Source of the DNA: Methylobacterium frigidaeris
GTDB lineage: Bacteria > Pseudomonadota > Alphaproteobacteria > Rhizobiales > Beijerinckiaceae
NCBI RefSeq assembly: GCF_022179185.1
Contig: NZ_BPQJ01000060.1
Coordinates: 1 to 33,513, forward strand
Length of the DNA: 33,513 nucleotides
Reading direction: 5' to 3'
Both the position numbers and the translations under genes were made by a program. Positions 12,581 through 21,233 of this stretch are shown here, one piece after another. Each line of letters starts with the position of its first letter. Within the stretch, counting starts at the first letter, position 1. A model generated the notes under the pieces. That model was not told the DNA's origin. It did not search any database and worked only from the letters and a program-made list of their open reading frames with translations.

Positions 12581-15565
12581 ATGGTAGAAAATACGATGAA
12601 TAAGGTAATCAGAGAAAAAACTAAATTTTGGCGTAAACATCGGAAGGCTGCTTCCTTATTTGACGCTAGTTTCTATCTTTCAGCCAATCCAGATGTTGCG
12701 GCGAATGGAAGTGATCCATTCGAGCATTACATGGTTTACGGCTGGCGTGAAGGCCGTGATCCTTCTCAATCATTTTCTACACTATTTTACAAAGATAAAT
12801 ATCTCGGAATCGATAATAAAAATATAAATCCTCTACAGCATTTCAGCAATCTTTCTTCGCTACAGAATAAGAAAACGGTCGTATATTCTAATGACGAATT
12901 TATTTCTATACAGAAGAACGTAATACGTCCATTCTTTGATGCAAAATTTTATGTTAATATGTATAAACTTAACTTTGTCCCAGATCCCTTGACGCATTAT
13001 GTGACCACTGGTTGGCGACAAGGATTTGAGCCAAATAAATATTTTAAGTCTCATGATCATCTTATCAGACACAGTCACTTAGTTAACAGAGACTTATGTC
13101 CATTTTATCATTTCATATCTACATATAAACTGCTTGACGAGAATAAAACTCTAGTTAAGATAGATCATAGTTATGAGGAATTTCAAAATAAAGAGACAAA
13201 TTTTGATCATATTTTAAAATCAATATCTAATGATTTTGATTCGGTATATTATCTTAATAGTTATGCCGATGTAAGAGAGGCTGGTATTGATCCGCTATTT
13301 CATTATGTACATTACGGTTACAAAGAGGGACGTAATCCATCAGAAATTTTTTGGACAACGTACTATAAAGAAACGTATCATGCGGAGTTTGAGCCCGGAA
13401 CCAACCCGCTGTACCATTATGTCACTGAGGGCCGTGCACAGGGGTTCAAGCCGAATCCCATCGGTACGCGCCTGTGGCCGACTGTGATTGCACCGAGTGC
13501 TGACGAGTGGACGAAAGCAGTTCCTGCGGCTGACATTGCATCTGCCGACGTTGTCGTTATTATTCCCGTATACAAGGGGTACGATGAGACACTCAGGGCT
13601 ATCCACTCCGTACTAGCACACCCGCAGACAAGCAGGTTTGCCCTCTTAGTTATTAATGACTGTGGACCAGAGGCTGAACTGAACGAGGCCATCAGCAGGT
13701 TGGCCGATCGAAATTATTTTTTATACATACGCAATGAAACCAATCTCGGCTTTGTAGCTTCGGTTAATAAGGCTCTCGATCATTCCGCAAGTAAAGATGT
13801 CATCCTGCTCAACTCGGATGCAGTTCCATACGGAGATTGGATCGACCGCATGCTTTGGCATGCTCAAGCTCATACAGACGCAGCCACTATCACACCGCTA
13901 TCCAACAATGCAACAATTTGCAGCTATCCTCAGTTTAATCACAACAATAGGTTTCAATTAGAAATATCTATTGAGCAACTCGACGCCTATGCTCGATCCT
14001 GCAGTCGTCATATGTCATCGAAAATTCCGACCGGAGTCGGATTTTGTTTCTTTATCCGACGTTCTGTTCTCGACGCTATTGGTGTGTTCGATGTCAAGAC
14101 CTTCGGGCGAGGCTACGGCGAAGAGAATGATTTTTGCATGCGAGCCCAGAAGGCCGGCTACCGGAACTTGATGGCACACGATATATTTGTGTATCATGCA
14201 GGTGGCGTGTCGTTTGACAGCACTTACGTGACAGATTTTTCGGACATCGAGAAACGGCTTCTCAGGAAACATCCTGACTATAAGTCACATGTATATCAGT
14301 ACATAACGGCCGACCCCAGTAAGGAAGCCCGCATCCGGCTCGACCTTTACCGGATTGCGAAACACCTGGGATCGAGAACGGCGGTGTTCATTTCTCATGG
14401 CCTTGGTGGTGGCATCGACACTCACATCCGAGATGCCTCTGCACGCCTAGCTGGCGAGGAAGTTGAACTCATTACGCTCAAGGTCTCAGGATCTCGTACG
14501 CTCAAGCTTGAGTTTTCTCCGTTCACAACGCGTGCTCTACCCACATTTGCTTTTGTTGAGTTTCACATCGACAAGCATGCTCACTTGATTTCCGCATTCC
14601 TTGAATGGCTAAACCCCTTGATCGTGCATGTTCAGTCGTTTGTTGGGCTTGATTGGGAGTCTACGCAATGTCTAATGCGGATAATCAAAGAAGCGAAACG
14701 TTATTACTATACACTACATGATTATTCGCCTGTCTGTCACCGCAATAATCTTGTCACACCCCTGGCACGATACTGCGGCCTCCCCGAGCCGGAGACCTGC
14801 CGCCAGTGCATCGCGATCGACCACCAGAGCCGAGGCGTGGTGGATCCAGCCATGCGGCGAGAGGCCTTTTCTCGCTTCCTCGCTGACGCCACAGCGGTGT
14901 TCGCACCTTCGGCCGACATAGCGGAGCGCCTGCGGCCCCACCTGCCTGACGCCAAAATTGTGATCAGGCCGCATGAGGAAGTTCTACCGGCTGTTCACCG
15001 GCCGGCATCGCCTGCGTCAGCCAGGCGAGGGGTGGGCAAGGATCCTTCGACCGTCCTCCTGATCGCGGCGGTTGGGGCAATCGGTCCTCATAAGGGCTCA
15101 CGTGTCATTCACGACCTCGCCCTAGATGCCCGGATCAGAGACCTGCCGATCGAATACCGGATCATTGGCTACTCCGACATAACGGACCGCTTGGCAGCCG
15201 TTGGGGTGCCTGAGACCGGCCCGTATGAAACCGACGGTGAGGCGATGGACCTGCTGCGGATCCTGGGGGTTGACCTTGTATTAATACCATCTGTGTGGCC
15301 TGAAACGTATTGTTACGCCTTGTCGCTCGCATTGGCAGCAGGCATACCGCCGGCCGTCTTTGACCTTGGAGCGCAGGCTGAGCGTCTGCGCGCTTCCAAT
15401 GAGGGCCTACGCCTGAATCCAGATCTGATAGATGATCCAGCCGAGTTGAACAATATTCTGTTATCATCGCCTATACTAGAGATTTACAAAAATAGGAAGG
15501 AGTATAAAAGATTTTTATACAAGCATTTACTGATGGAGTATTACGATACTACTCAGCAAAATTAA
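12581..15565 (+). CDS. Multidomain glycosyltransferase (N-terminal repeats + GT2 + GT4)
   Basis: This 994-aa protein is predicted cytoplasmic. Residues about 25-292 hold at least four copies of a 35-40-residue unit, best seen in FDASFYLSANPDVAANGSDP followed by HYMVYGWREGRDPS, and in VYYLNSYADVREAGIDPLFH followed by YGYKEGRNPS. Residues about 322-580 are a GT-A family 2 domain: VVVIIPVYKGYDETL, LNSDAVPYGDW as the DXD-like site, and GRGYGEENDFCMRAQKAGYR with the ED acidic pair. Residues about 600-960 are a GT-B family 4-like domain: ISHGLGGGIDTHIRD, HDYSPVCHRNN, VGAIGPHKGSRVIHDLA, PSVWPETYCYALSLA. Such proteins assemble surface polysaccharide or glycosylate it. ATG 12581 abuts AGGAG, so ATG 12596 may be the true start. 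The repeat part is strongly AT-rich while the catalytic domains are GC-richer, suggesting a mosaic gene. Confidence 0.85.
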   Translation: MVENTMNKVIREKTKFWRKHRKAASLFDASFYLSANPDVAANGSDPFEHYMVYGWREGRDPSQSFSTLFYKDKYLGIDNKNINPLQHFSNLSSLQNKKTVVYSNDEFISIQKNVIRPFFDAKFYVNMYKLNFVPDPLTHYVTTGWRQGFEPNKYFKSHDHLIRHSHLVNRDLCPFYHFISTYKLLDENKTLVKIDHSYEEFQNKETNFDHILKSISNDFDSVYYLNSYADVREAGIDPLFHYVHYGYKEGRNPSEIFWTTYYKETYHAEFEPGTNPLYHYVTEGRAQGFKPNPIGTRLWPTVIAPSADEWTKAVPAADIASADVVVIIPVYKGYDETLRAIHSVLAHPQTSRFALLVINDCGPEAELNEAISRLADRNYFLYIRNETNLGFVASVNKALDHSASKDVILLNSDAVPYGDWIDRMLWHAQAHTDAATITPLSNNATICSYPQFNHNNRFQLEISIEQLDAYARSCSRHMSSKIPTGVGFCFFIRRSVLDAIGVFDVKTFGRGYGEENDFCMRAQKAGYRNLMAHDIFVYHAGGVSFDSTYVTDFSDIEKRLLRKHPDYKSHVYQYITADPSKEARIRLDLYRIAKHLGSRTAVFISHGLGGGIDTHIRDASARLAGEEVELITLKVSGSRTLKLEFSPFTTRALPTFAFVEFHIDKHAHLISAFLEWLNPLIVHVQSFVGLDWESTQCLMRIIKEAKRYYYTLHDYSPVCHRNNLVTPLARYCGLPEPETCRQCIAIDHQSRGVVDPAMRREAFSRFLADATAVFAPSADIAERLRPHLPDAKIVIRPHEEVLPAVHRPASPASARRGVGKDPSTVLLIAAVGAIGPHKGSRVIHDLALDARIRDLPIEYRIIGYSDITDRLAAVGVPETGPYETDGEAMDLLRILGVDLVLIPSVWPETYCYALSLALAAGIPPAVFDLGAQAERLRASNEGLRLNPDLIDDPAELNNILLSSPILEIYKNRKEYKRFLYKHLLMEYYDTTQQN

Positions 15566-15567
15566 CA

Positions 15568-16080
15568 TTGAAGTTGCGCAAATCTAGGGTCGAGGTTGGA
15601 AGTTGTCGGATGCGTATGGCTATGGTGGGTACCCGCTCCAGGACATGCGCCGCATCATCTCGGCCATACTTTGGCGACATAGGAACGGCGCCGCTTGGCG
15701 TGCCGTCCCGGCTGAGTTGGGACGGTGGTAGCAGGCGGCTTAGGTCTTCATGCGCTGGGCGCTCTCCAGCGTCTGGGAATGATCGCTTGACCTCGTGCAG
15801 AACCGCGGCGTCACCCTCGGCATGGTGATTCTCAACGGCTCGAACATCCACGCTCATCAGAAAGCGGCTGGCGCCGCTTAAATGAGGGATCAGGAGCCGA
15901 GCAAGCGGATTGTGAGGCTCTTGGTTGCTCGCGTGGCGGCTTTGGCATCAAGGTCTGCGTGATGGCTGACGGACGAGGGCAGGCTTTCGCCTTCCGGATC
16001 GCACCTGGTCAGGCGCACGAACTACCTCACGCTCTCCCATTGCTCGATCGGCTGCCCGGCGTGCCCAGGTACAACGCTTG
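15568..16080 (+). pseudogene. Degenerate IS5-family transposase remnant
   Basis: Read through stops, the plus strand gives recognisable IS5-type transposase blocks: GYPLQDMRRIISAILWRHRN, GAAWRAVPAELG, GVTLGMVILNGSNIHAHQKA, then in another frame GGFGIKVCVMADGRGQAFAF and APGQAHELPHALPLLDRLPG. At least four in-frame stops and a frame change occur. The usual catalytic DGTN has become NGSN, so the first acidic residue is lost too. The C-terminal third is absent. It fills most of the space between the large glycosyltransferase and the small repeat protein at 16351. Confidence 0.75.
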
Positions 16081-16350
16081 CTCTCACCTTAGAGGGACGC
16101 AGGCGGGGGCCTCCAAGACGCTGCACGCCTCGCGGATCTCAGGAGGAGGCGACATGCTCCAGCTACTCCAAAGGCACGGCGTGGTGTGGAAAATACTCCG
16201 GATTAGGCCACCTGGCAGATGGCGATTCATTCCTGCAAGATTTATTGGACGTACCATAGTTTTGTCCACATCGAGGTTTTATGTTTGTAATTTATTTTAC
16301 ATGAGAAAACGTCCGAAGTTCAAATGGGTATCCTATGTCACAGGAGAAAA

Positions 16351-16764
16351 ATGATGCTTTGGTCTAATATGAAATCTCAAATCAAAAGCTTTGCTTTGAG
16401 TAGCAAAGAGAGCGCTTTTTTGATAGAGCAAAACATGTTTTATAATATAATAAGATGTCTCCTTGAAAAAGTTAACGTCGACGAAGCTTGGTATCTCGAT
16501 AGGCACCAAGATGTTCTGATGGCAATCAGAAACGGAGATCTTAAATCGGCAAAGGATCATTATTTAAGATTTGGCTACTTCGAAGGTAAGCTACCGTATA
16601 ATATCCAAGTTGATGAAAATTTTTACCTGAATACTTATCCTGATGTCAAAATGGCAATCTCAAGTGGCGACATACCGAATGCCCAAACACATTTTCTCAT
16701 GTCTGGCGCAGAAGAGGGGCGAATGCCATATAAAGATTTCTCTTTGTTCAAAATTACTGCTTAA
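16351..16764 (+). CDS. Small stand-alone repeat protein (two YL-DV-H-G-EGR units)
   Basis: This protein of about 137 aa starts at ATG 16351 or the adjacent ATG 16354; AGGAG at 16342-16346 favours the latter by spacing. It has no enzyme domain. After about 45 N-terminal residues it holds two tandem units: VDEAWYLDRHQDVLMAIRNG with HYLRFGYFEGKLP, and VDENFYLNTYPDVKMAISSG with HFLMSGAEEGRMP. The unit resembles the N-terminal repeats of the two giant glycosyltransferases here and is nearly co-linear with the protein at 27480. There is no signal peptide, so it is probably cytoplasmic. A role as partner or scaffold of the glycosyltransferases is an inference from the shared repeats and position. 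The gene is AT-rich like the repeat part of its upstream neighbour. Confidence 0.75.
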   Translation: MMLWSNMKSQIKSFALSSKESAFLIEQNMFYNIIRCLLEKVNVDEAWYLDRHQDVLMAIRNGDLKSAKDHYLRFGYFEGKLPYNIQVDENFYLNTYPDVKMAISSGDIPNAQTHFLMSGAEEGRMPYKDFSLFKITA

Positions 16765-16984
16765 TACGTGATTACGCCATAGGTTGCAAATGCTCGCAGA
16801 GTATGAAAGCTCACTGGATTTTATAGCGCTTAACGCACTGTTGAAATCCTCACATGACCTCGGTGAGCAGGGCAAGATTGTGGGTGGGCACGCGCAGGAC
16901 GAGTTCGCGCTGCACTGATCTGGCGTCGGTTGCCGAACTGCGACGGCACGCGAAGCGAGAGCCGCGCCGGCGCACGGTCCAGTG

Positions 16985-17131
16985 GGGGACCGCGCCGGGT
17001 GGCTCGGAGCAGGTCAGCGCCAGCACCTCGGCGACGGTGCTGGTGGAGTGGGGCAGCTTGCCGGGCGGGCGGGTCTTGTCGCGCAGCAGGCCGTCGACCC
17101 CCTCCTCGGCGTAGCGCTGTTGCCAGCGCCA
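16985..17131 (-). pseudogene. Internal fragment of an IS630-family transposase
   Basis: The minus strand encodes WRWQQRYAEEGVDGLLRDKT, RPPGKLPHSTSTVAEVLALT and CSEPPGAVPHWT, the linker region after the first HTH of IS630 transposases. Homology starts abruptly at 17131 and fades below 16985. It is joined at its right to an IS66-type terminus (17156-17172). Confidence 0.75.
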
Positions 17132-17155
17132 GTCGCCGAACGCTGCCGCGCTAAA

Positions 17156-17172
17156 ACCCCCTGGGTAATTAC
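17156..17172 (-). mobile_element. IS66-family terminal inverted repeat (orphan end)
   Basis: The reverse complement begins GTAATTACCCAGGGGG, identical to the left end of the 488-bp IS66 derivative at 19239 and nearly identical to ends at 18226, 32029 and 33461. IS66-family ends characteristically begin GTAA. The body that belonged to it is gone: IS630 sequence abuts it on the left. Confidence 0.7.
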
Positions 17173-17320
17173 AGCCAGCCGATCCCGTCTGCAGCCGTGG
17201 GTGGCAGTGTCCTTAGCGTACCTGGCCCTGCGCCTGGACAGTCGGACGGGAACTTGCGTATCTGGGCGGCGGCGAGACCCGAAGATCGGGCATACAGAGG
17301 TGGGGCCGCCAGGAGGCGCT

Positions 17321-18103
17321 ATGAAATGGTACTTCGCCGTCAACGAGCACGGCCTGCGGTATGCCTGGGACCAACTTCAGGTGACGGTCAACTCGGCCCT
17401 CCGCAATACTCAGTTGAAGCCGTTCTGCCTGGTCGATCATGGCGACAAGCCCGCGGAAGTCGAGGCGCGCATCGCAGCTCTGGCGCAAGCCGGCGTCACG
17501 ATTATTGAGCATAGGGCATCCCTGTGGCCAATCGTGAGGGCCAAGCACAAGCTCAACTCCGACACATTCAGTGGACATTGGCTTCGATGCGACATCCCAA
17601 TGCTCGATTTGAGTGACGAGATCGTTCTCTACACTGACATCGACGTCATGTTCCGGCGCAACCCCGAGCCGTTCAGCCAGCGGCCTGAGTTTCTAGCTTG
17701 CGCGCCCGAGCACCATCAGGATGACTGGAGCTACTTCAACTCAGGCGTGATGCTCATGAACCTGACGGGTTTGCGCGCGACGCGCGAGGCGCTAGTGCGT
17801 CACGTCGAAGACCAAATCGTCAACATGGCCCCACACGATGACCAGGGCGCCCTGAACTCCGTCTACCATGGTAGGTACGACAGGCTTGATCTTCGATACA
17901 ATTGGAAGCCGTATTGGGGCTTCAAGGACGAGGCGACAATCCTGCATTTCCACGGCCCCAAGCCCGGCGTCATCCACCATTACCAGATGGAAGATGGCGA
18001 CCCACTGCGGTTCGGAGCGGCGCTCTACAGTATCTACCGGCGCAACCCAGAAGGTTATGCAAAATACATGATTGAGGCTGGCAGCTATCGCCGAAGTTTT
18101 TAG
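17321..18103 (+). CDS. GT8-like glycosyltransferase
   Basis: This 260-aa protein starts at ATG 17321 with AGGAGG just upstream; a long upstream extension of the frame is discounted because it runs through IS debris. It starts MKWYFAVNEHGLRYAWDQLQ. The putative DXD motif for the nucleotide-sugar metal is in EIVLYTDIDVMFRR; YFNSGVMLMNLTGLR and APHDDQGALNSVYHG are typical of family 8 GT-A enzymes, and ILHFHGPKPG matches the family's C-terminal His/Lys-Pro signature. It would add a hexose or related sugar from a nucleotide sugar to a glycan acceptor; donor and acceptor are unknown. It is cytoplasmic with no membrane span. The gene is bracketed by IS66-type ends (17172 and 18226) and has intermediate GC content. 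Confidence 0.75.
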   Translation: MKWYFAVNEHGLRYAWDQLQVTVNSALRNTQLKPFCLVDHGDKPAEVEARIAALAQAGVTIIEHRASLWPIVRAKHKLNSDTFSGHWLRCDIPMLDLSDEIVLYTDIDVMFRRNPEPFSQRPEFLACAPEHHQDDWSYFNSGVMLMNLTGLRATREALVRHVEDQIVNMAPHDDQGALNSVYHGRYDRLDLRYNWKPYWGFKDEATILHFHGPKPGVIHHYQMEDGDPLRFGAALYSIYRRNPEGYAKYMIEAGSYRRSF

Positions 18104-18225
18104 AGAGATAAATATAAATAGTTCGCACTTTATTGGTACATAACATCAATGATTATGTTGTTAGTAAATCAGGTGTATTTGCGACCAAAACCACGAGCAA
18201 CGTCAAGCCGGTGGAGGCGAAAGAG

Positions 18226-18355
18226 GTAATTACCCACAGGGTTTGGGACTGATAGCGCCTGCCGCGGCCCGCACGGTCGAGGTGGGTTGACGCGGTGACC
18301 CCTTGCGGTGACGCGGTCGGGCTGATTCCCTTGTGGGATGAGCCGCAGCGAGCTG
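18226..18355 (+). mobile_element. IS66-family left-end fragment
   Basis: GTAATTACCCACAGGG at 18226 is an IS66-type terminus. About 115 bases in, GATGAGCCGCAGCGAGCT corresponds to the start of the IS66 TnpC reading frame (MSRSEL), as in the copy at 32110. The element then breaks off into IS630 sequence. Confidence 0.65.
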
Positions 18356-18419
18356 TGGCCCCGGGCTGCCCTCGCCTCACGCCTTTGCCACCCCCAGCCA
18401 CCTTCGGTGGGCGTACCCA

Positions 18420-18545
18420 CACCCTGACCTTCGGCGTTGAAGCGCTTGACGGCCTCGCAGAGCGCCTGTCGCTCAATCCCGGCCGCTCGCGCCGCCTCGG
18501 CCCGGCTCATGCCATCAAGTGCGCTGGCCACTGCAGCAGGCGCAG
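18420..18545 (-). pseudogene. N-terminal HTH fragment of an IS630-family transposase (inverted)
   Basis: Minus-strand translation gives AAVASALDGMSRAEAARAAG, IERQALCEAVKRFNAEG, the N-terminal helix-turn-helix of IS630 transposases. It stops at FNAEG and is joined head-to-head with the plus-strand IS630 body from 18546, an arrangement like the chimera at 11218. Confidence 0.65.
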
Positions 18546-19771
18546 GACCGGCCACGCCCTCGCGGCCGCGACCGGCATCTCGCTGCGCTCGGTCCAGCGC
18601 ATCTGGCAGGAACATCGCCTGCAGCCGCAACGGATGCGCACCTTCAAGCGCTCCACGGACCCCGCCTTCGCCGAGAAGGTCGAGGACATCGTCGGCCTCT
18701 ACATGGACCCGCCTCGCCATGCGGTGGTGCTGTCGGTGGACGAGAAGAGCCAGATCCAGGCCCTCGAACGCACCCGGCCCGACTGCCCGCTCGCGTCAGG
18801 ACGCCCGGCAACTCGCACCCACGACTATGTTCGCCACGGCACCACGACGCTGTTTGCGGCGCTCAACGTGCTGGAGGGCACGGTGATCGGCCGCTGCATG
18901 CAGCGTCACCGCCACGAGGAGTTCCTGCGCTTCCTCAACGCCGTCGAGGCGGCAGTGCCGGCCGGCAAGGTCATCTATGTGGTGCTCGACAACTATCGCA
19001 CCCACACTCACGCAAAGATCCGAGCATGGCTCTCGCGCCACCCGCGCTGCGTGTTCCACTTCACCCCGACCTCCGCCTCGTGGCTCAACGCCGTCGAGGG
19101 CTTCTTCTCGGCACTGTCGCGTCGGCGACTGCGGCGAGGCACGTTCACCGGGATCGTCGACCTGCAGGCGGCGATCAAGCGCTACATCGCCGAGCACAAC
19201 GACAGGCCAAAGCCCTTCGTCTGGACCAAGCCCGCCGCGTAATTACCCAGGGGGTGGGCTCGGTCACGGTGTGACGCCGGCGAGGGTCCGATGGGGGCGC
19301 TCGCGGGGCCTCTTGCCGAGAGCCGATTTTGCTGATTCTCTCGTGAGATAGGCCGCAGCGATCTTGAGCGTTTGAGCAAGGAGGAGCTGATCGAGCTGGT
19401 GCTGCGAGCCAAGATCGGGCGAGCCCGCGATCAGCTCCTGGTCTTCCTCGACCATCCCGACCGCGTGGCGGTCACTAACAACGGGTGTGAGCGCGCGCTA
19501 CGCCCGGCGGTGGTGCAGCGGAAAGTGACGAACGGCTATCGGGCGATGTGGGCGGCCGCCGGCGAAGCGGACGTGCGCACGGTCGTCGACACCACTCGCC
19601 TCTCGGGCGCCGACACCTTCGCCACCCTCCTCAAGACTATCGGCGCCTGATCGTTGCCCGCGCTCCACGTCCTCATAGACAACACCAGGCGGCTCGTGCA
19701 CCGAGCCAAACCCCCTGAGTGATTACCCCGCCGCCGCCATCCTCGACAGCCAGGCTGCACCATCCGTCTGA
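18546..19771 (+). pseudogene. IS630-family transposase, N-truncated and interrupted by an IS66 derivative
   Basis: From about 18546 the plus strand encodes the second HTH and full DDE domain of an IS630 transposase: TGISLRSVQRIWQEHRLQPQ, AVVLSVDEKSQIQALE (first Asp), VIYVVLDNYRTHTH (second Asp), and TPTSASWLNAVEGFFSAL (Glu). The catalytic triad is intact, but the N-terminal HTH is replaced by unrelated sequence. The C-terminus is cut at 19238 by the 488-bp IS66 derivative, whose GTAA supplies an early stop (19240-19242). The natural end resumes at 19727 as AAILDSQAAPSV with stop TGA at 19769-19771. Removing the insert and one copy of CCCGCCGC restores the frame. Confidence 0.85.
19239..19726 (+). 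mobile_element. 488-bp internally deleted IS66 derivative with 8-bp target duplication
   Basis: The ends are GTAATTACCCAGGGGG (19239-19254) and, at 19726 reading inward, GTAATCACTCAGGGGG. Both flanks carry CCCGCCGC (19231-19238 and 19727-19734), the 8-bp target duplication expected of IS66. Inside, LERLSKEELIELVLRAKIG from the TnpC N-terminus is fused directly to its C-terminus (RARDQLLVFLDHPDRVAVTN, NGCERALRPAVVQRKVTNGY, GEADVRTVVDTTRLSGADTF); the catalytic middle is gone. It could only have moved using transposition proteins supplied by a full copy. Confidence 0.9.
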
Positions 19772-20141
19772 GTCAGTGCACTAGTGTCCTGCGCCCGAAG
19801 TTTGTGGCAAAGTGGTGAGGGTTCAGGGAGGTGCCGATGCGGCGGTTGAGGACGCTGGAGGGCTCATGAGAGCGGGCGATTTCAGCGCGCAGGAAGGGCG
19901 TTGGGGTGGATCGCGTGCATCACACATCCTCCGGGAGGAGGAGCGTTGTGCTCGCTCAAAGCGCTAGGAAAGCGCGAGGCATGCTCCTCGATCACCCAAC
20001 GCGCCCTGTCCTAACAACGTTCAGCTGCATCGCCGCCCACATTTGTGGATTTATCCGGAAGGCACGATGGCGCCCTAGAAAACTCCTTTCTGGGCGTCAT
20101 GGGCAGCTTGGCGTCTGTGACGCGGATCAAGGAGTGATTTA
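19772..20141 (+). other. Stretch without a supported gene upstream of the methyltransferase
   Basis: These 370 bases follow the IS630 remnant. The first 130 or so (to about 19900) look like further IS debris but cannot be assigned. A frame at 19906-20142 is open but not protein-like. The last 30 bases hold the ribosome site (AAGGAG, 20129-20134) of the next gene; no clear promoter is visible. Confidence 0.4.
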
Positions 20142-20885
20142 ATGCAGACGACGTTTGCTGGTCACTGCGTATTATGTGAAAATGATACAACTTTTGAGCT
20201 AAAAGACTCGAAAACATATAGATCAATGCAATGCATCAGATGCGGCTCAGTGTCGCGAAACAGGGCACTCTGGTTTGCTCTAAATAGGGCATTTCCCAAG
20301 TGGCGACAGCTTGTAATCCACGAAAGTTCGCCAGGATGGGATATCGTCAGTCGTAGGCTGGCTGTAGAGTGCACGCATTACGTTGCATCTCAGTACGAGG
20401 ACGACCTTCCGCTCGGCCACCTGGTCACAGGGACTAAGCTGCCATGTAAAAAGTATCAGGTTGAAAATCTTGAAAAGCAGACTTTTAAAGAAAATATGTT
20501 TGACCTTGTTATCACTCAGGACGTTTTCGAGCATGTTTTCGACCCTCTAGCCGCAATTGCCGACATCGCACGCACGCTCAAGCCAGGGGGGAGCACGCTG
20601 ATGTCGGTGCCAGTTGTGCGGCGGTTCAATTCCTCACGTCGTCGGGCTCGTCTCGTGGATGGCAAGATTGAACATTTGCTGGAGCCCGAGTACCACGGCA
20701 ATCCAGTCAGCGGTGATGGCGCACTAGTAACTGTCGATTGGGGCTACGATATCTCCTCGCAGTTAAGTAATGCTTCCGGTATGTACTTTGTGATGCAGAC
20801 ATTCGAGAACATGGATCTTGGCATTCGCGATGAGTGTAATCAGATCCTGATCGGTTACAAAGCTCCGCTGCCTGACATCAACTAG
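20142..20885 (+). CDS. SAM-dependent methyltransferase with N-terminal zinc-ribbon-like motif
   Basis: This 247-aa cytoplasmic protein starts at ATG 20142 with AAGGAG seven bases upstream. Residues 9-34 contain two Cys pairs, CVLC and CIRC, consistent with a small zinc-binding element. The class I methyltransferase core follows. The usual glycine-rich SAM loop is weakly conserved (IHESSPGWDIVSRRL), but the acidic motif and the FDLVITQDVFEHVFDPLAAI segment (motif IV region, as in UbiE/type-11 enzymes) and the next block (IARTLKPGGSTLMSVPVVRR) are clear. Such proteins sit in polysaccharide clusters and methylate sugars or lipid carriers; the substrate cannot be inferred. It stands alone between IS-derived regions and is more AT-rich than the debris around it, like the other island genes. 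Confidence 0.8.
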   Translation: MQTTFAGHCVLCENDTTFELKDSKTYRSMQCIRCGSVSRNRALWFALNRAFPKWRQLVIHESSPGWDIVSRRLAVECTHYVASQYEDDLPLGHLVTGTKLPCKKYQVENLEKQTFKENMFDLVITQDVFEHVFDPLAAIADIARTLKPGGSTLMSVPVVRRFNSSRRRARLVDGKIEHLLEPEYHGNPVSGDGALVTVDWGYDISSQLSNASGMYFVMQTFENMDLGIRDECNQILIGYKAPLPDIN

Positions 20886-20924
20886 GGTTTGCCGTTACAA
20901 GATGCGATGCCGGAACTGGGGAGA

Positions 20925-21090
20925 TCAGCGATCTGACGCCTCATTGATGGGATCGAGGAGGCCGCCCGTGAGGTGAGGTGAGCGGAGGCGGAGATCGTGG
21001 CCTGGTGCCGGAACGATGCCGCCGGCCGCCGCCTTCTGATAATTCCCGGCATCGGGCCGATCACGGCCAATGCCATCTCGGCGGCGGTGC
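20925..21090 (+). pseudogene. IS110-family transposase fragment
   Basis: Translation gives RLIDGIEEAAREVR, an in-frame TGA, then AEAEIVAWCRNDAAGRRLLI and IPGIGPITANAISAAV. The last block is the helix-hairpin-helix-like signature before the C-terminal Tnp_20 domain of IS110 transposases. The fragment is closely similar to that at 32281-32750 and ends where serine-recombinase sequence begins. Confidence 0.8.
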
Positions 21091-21233
21091 TCAGCTCACG
21101 GCGTTCGAGCGTGAGGCGATCCACCAGTTGGCCGAGGATATCCCCGCGATCTGGCGAGCGCCCACGGCGACGCCAGCCGAGCGCAAGGAGATCGCTCGAC
21201 TGATGCTAGGGCGTCTCTGCAAACTCATGTGAG

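Noticed and set aside
15549..15857. 102-aa minus-strand ORF after the large glycosyltransferase
   Set aside because: It is antisense to the recognisable IS5 transposase remnant and has no motif.
16768..16775. GTGATTAC as a further IS66 end
   Set aside because: The adjoining C/G-rich part of the repeat (CAGGGGG) is absent on both sides, so the 8-base match is not enough.
17173..18225. GT8 segment as a composite IS66 transposon
   Set aside because: The 8-bp sequences next to the two ends differ (AGCCAGCC and CGAAAGAG), and neither bracketing element is complete.
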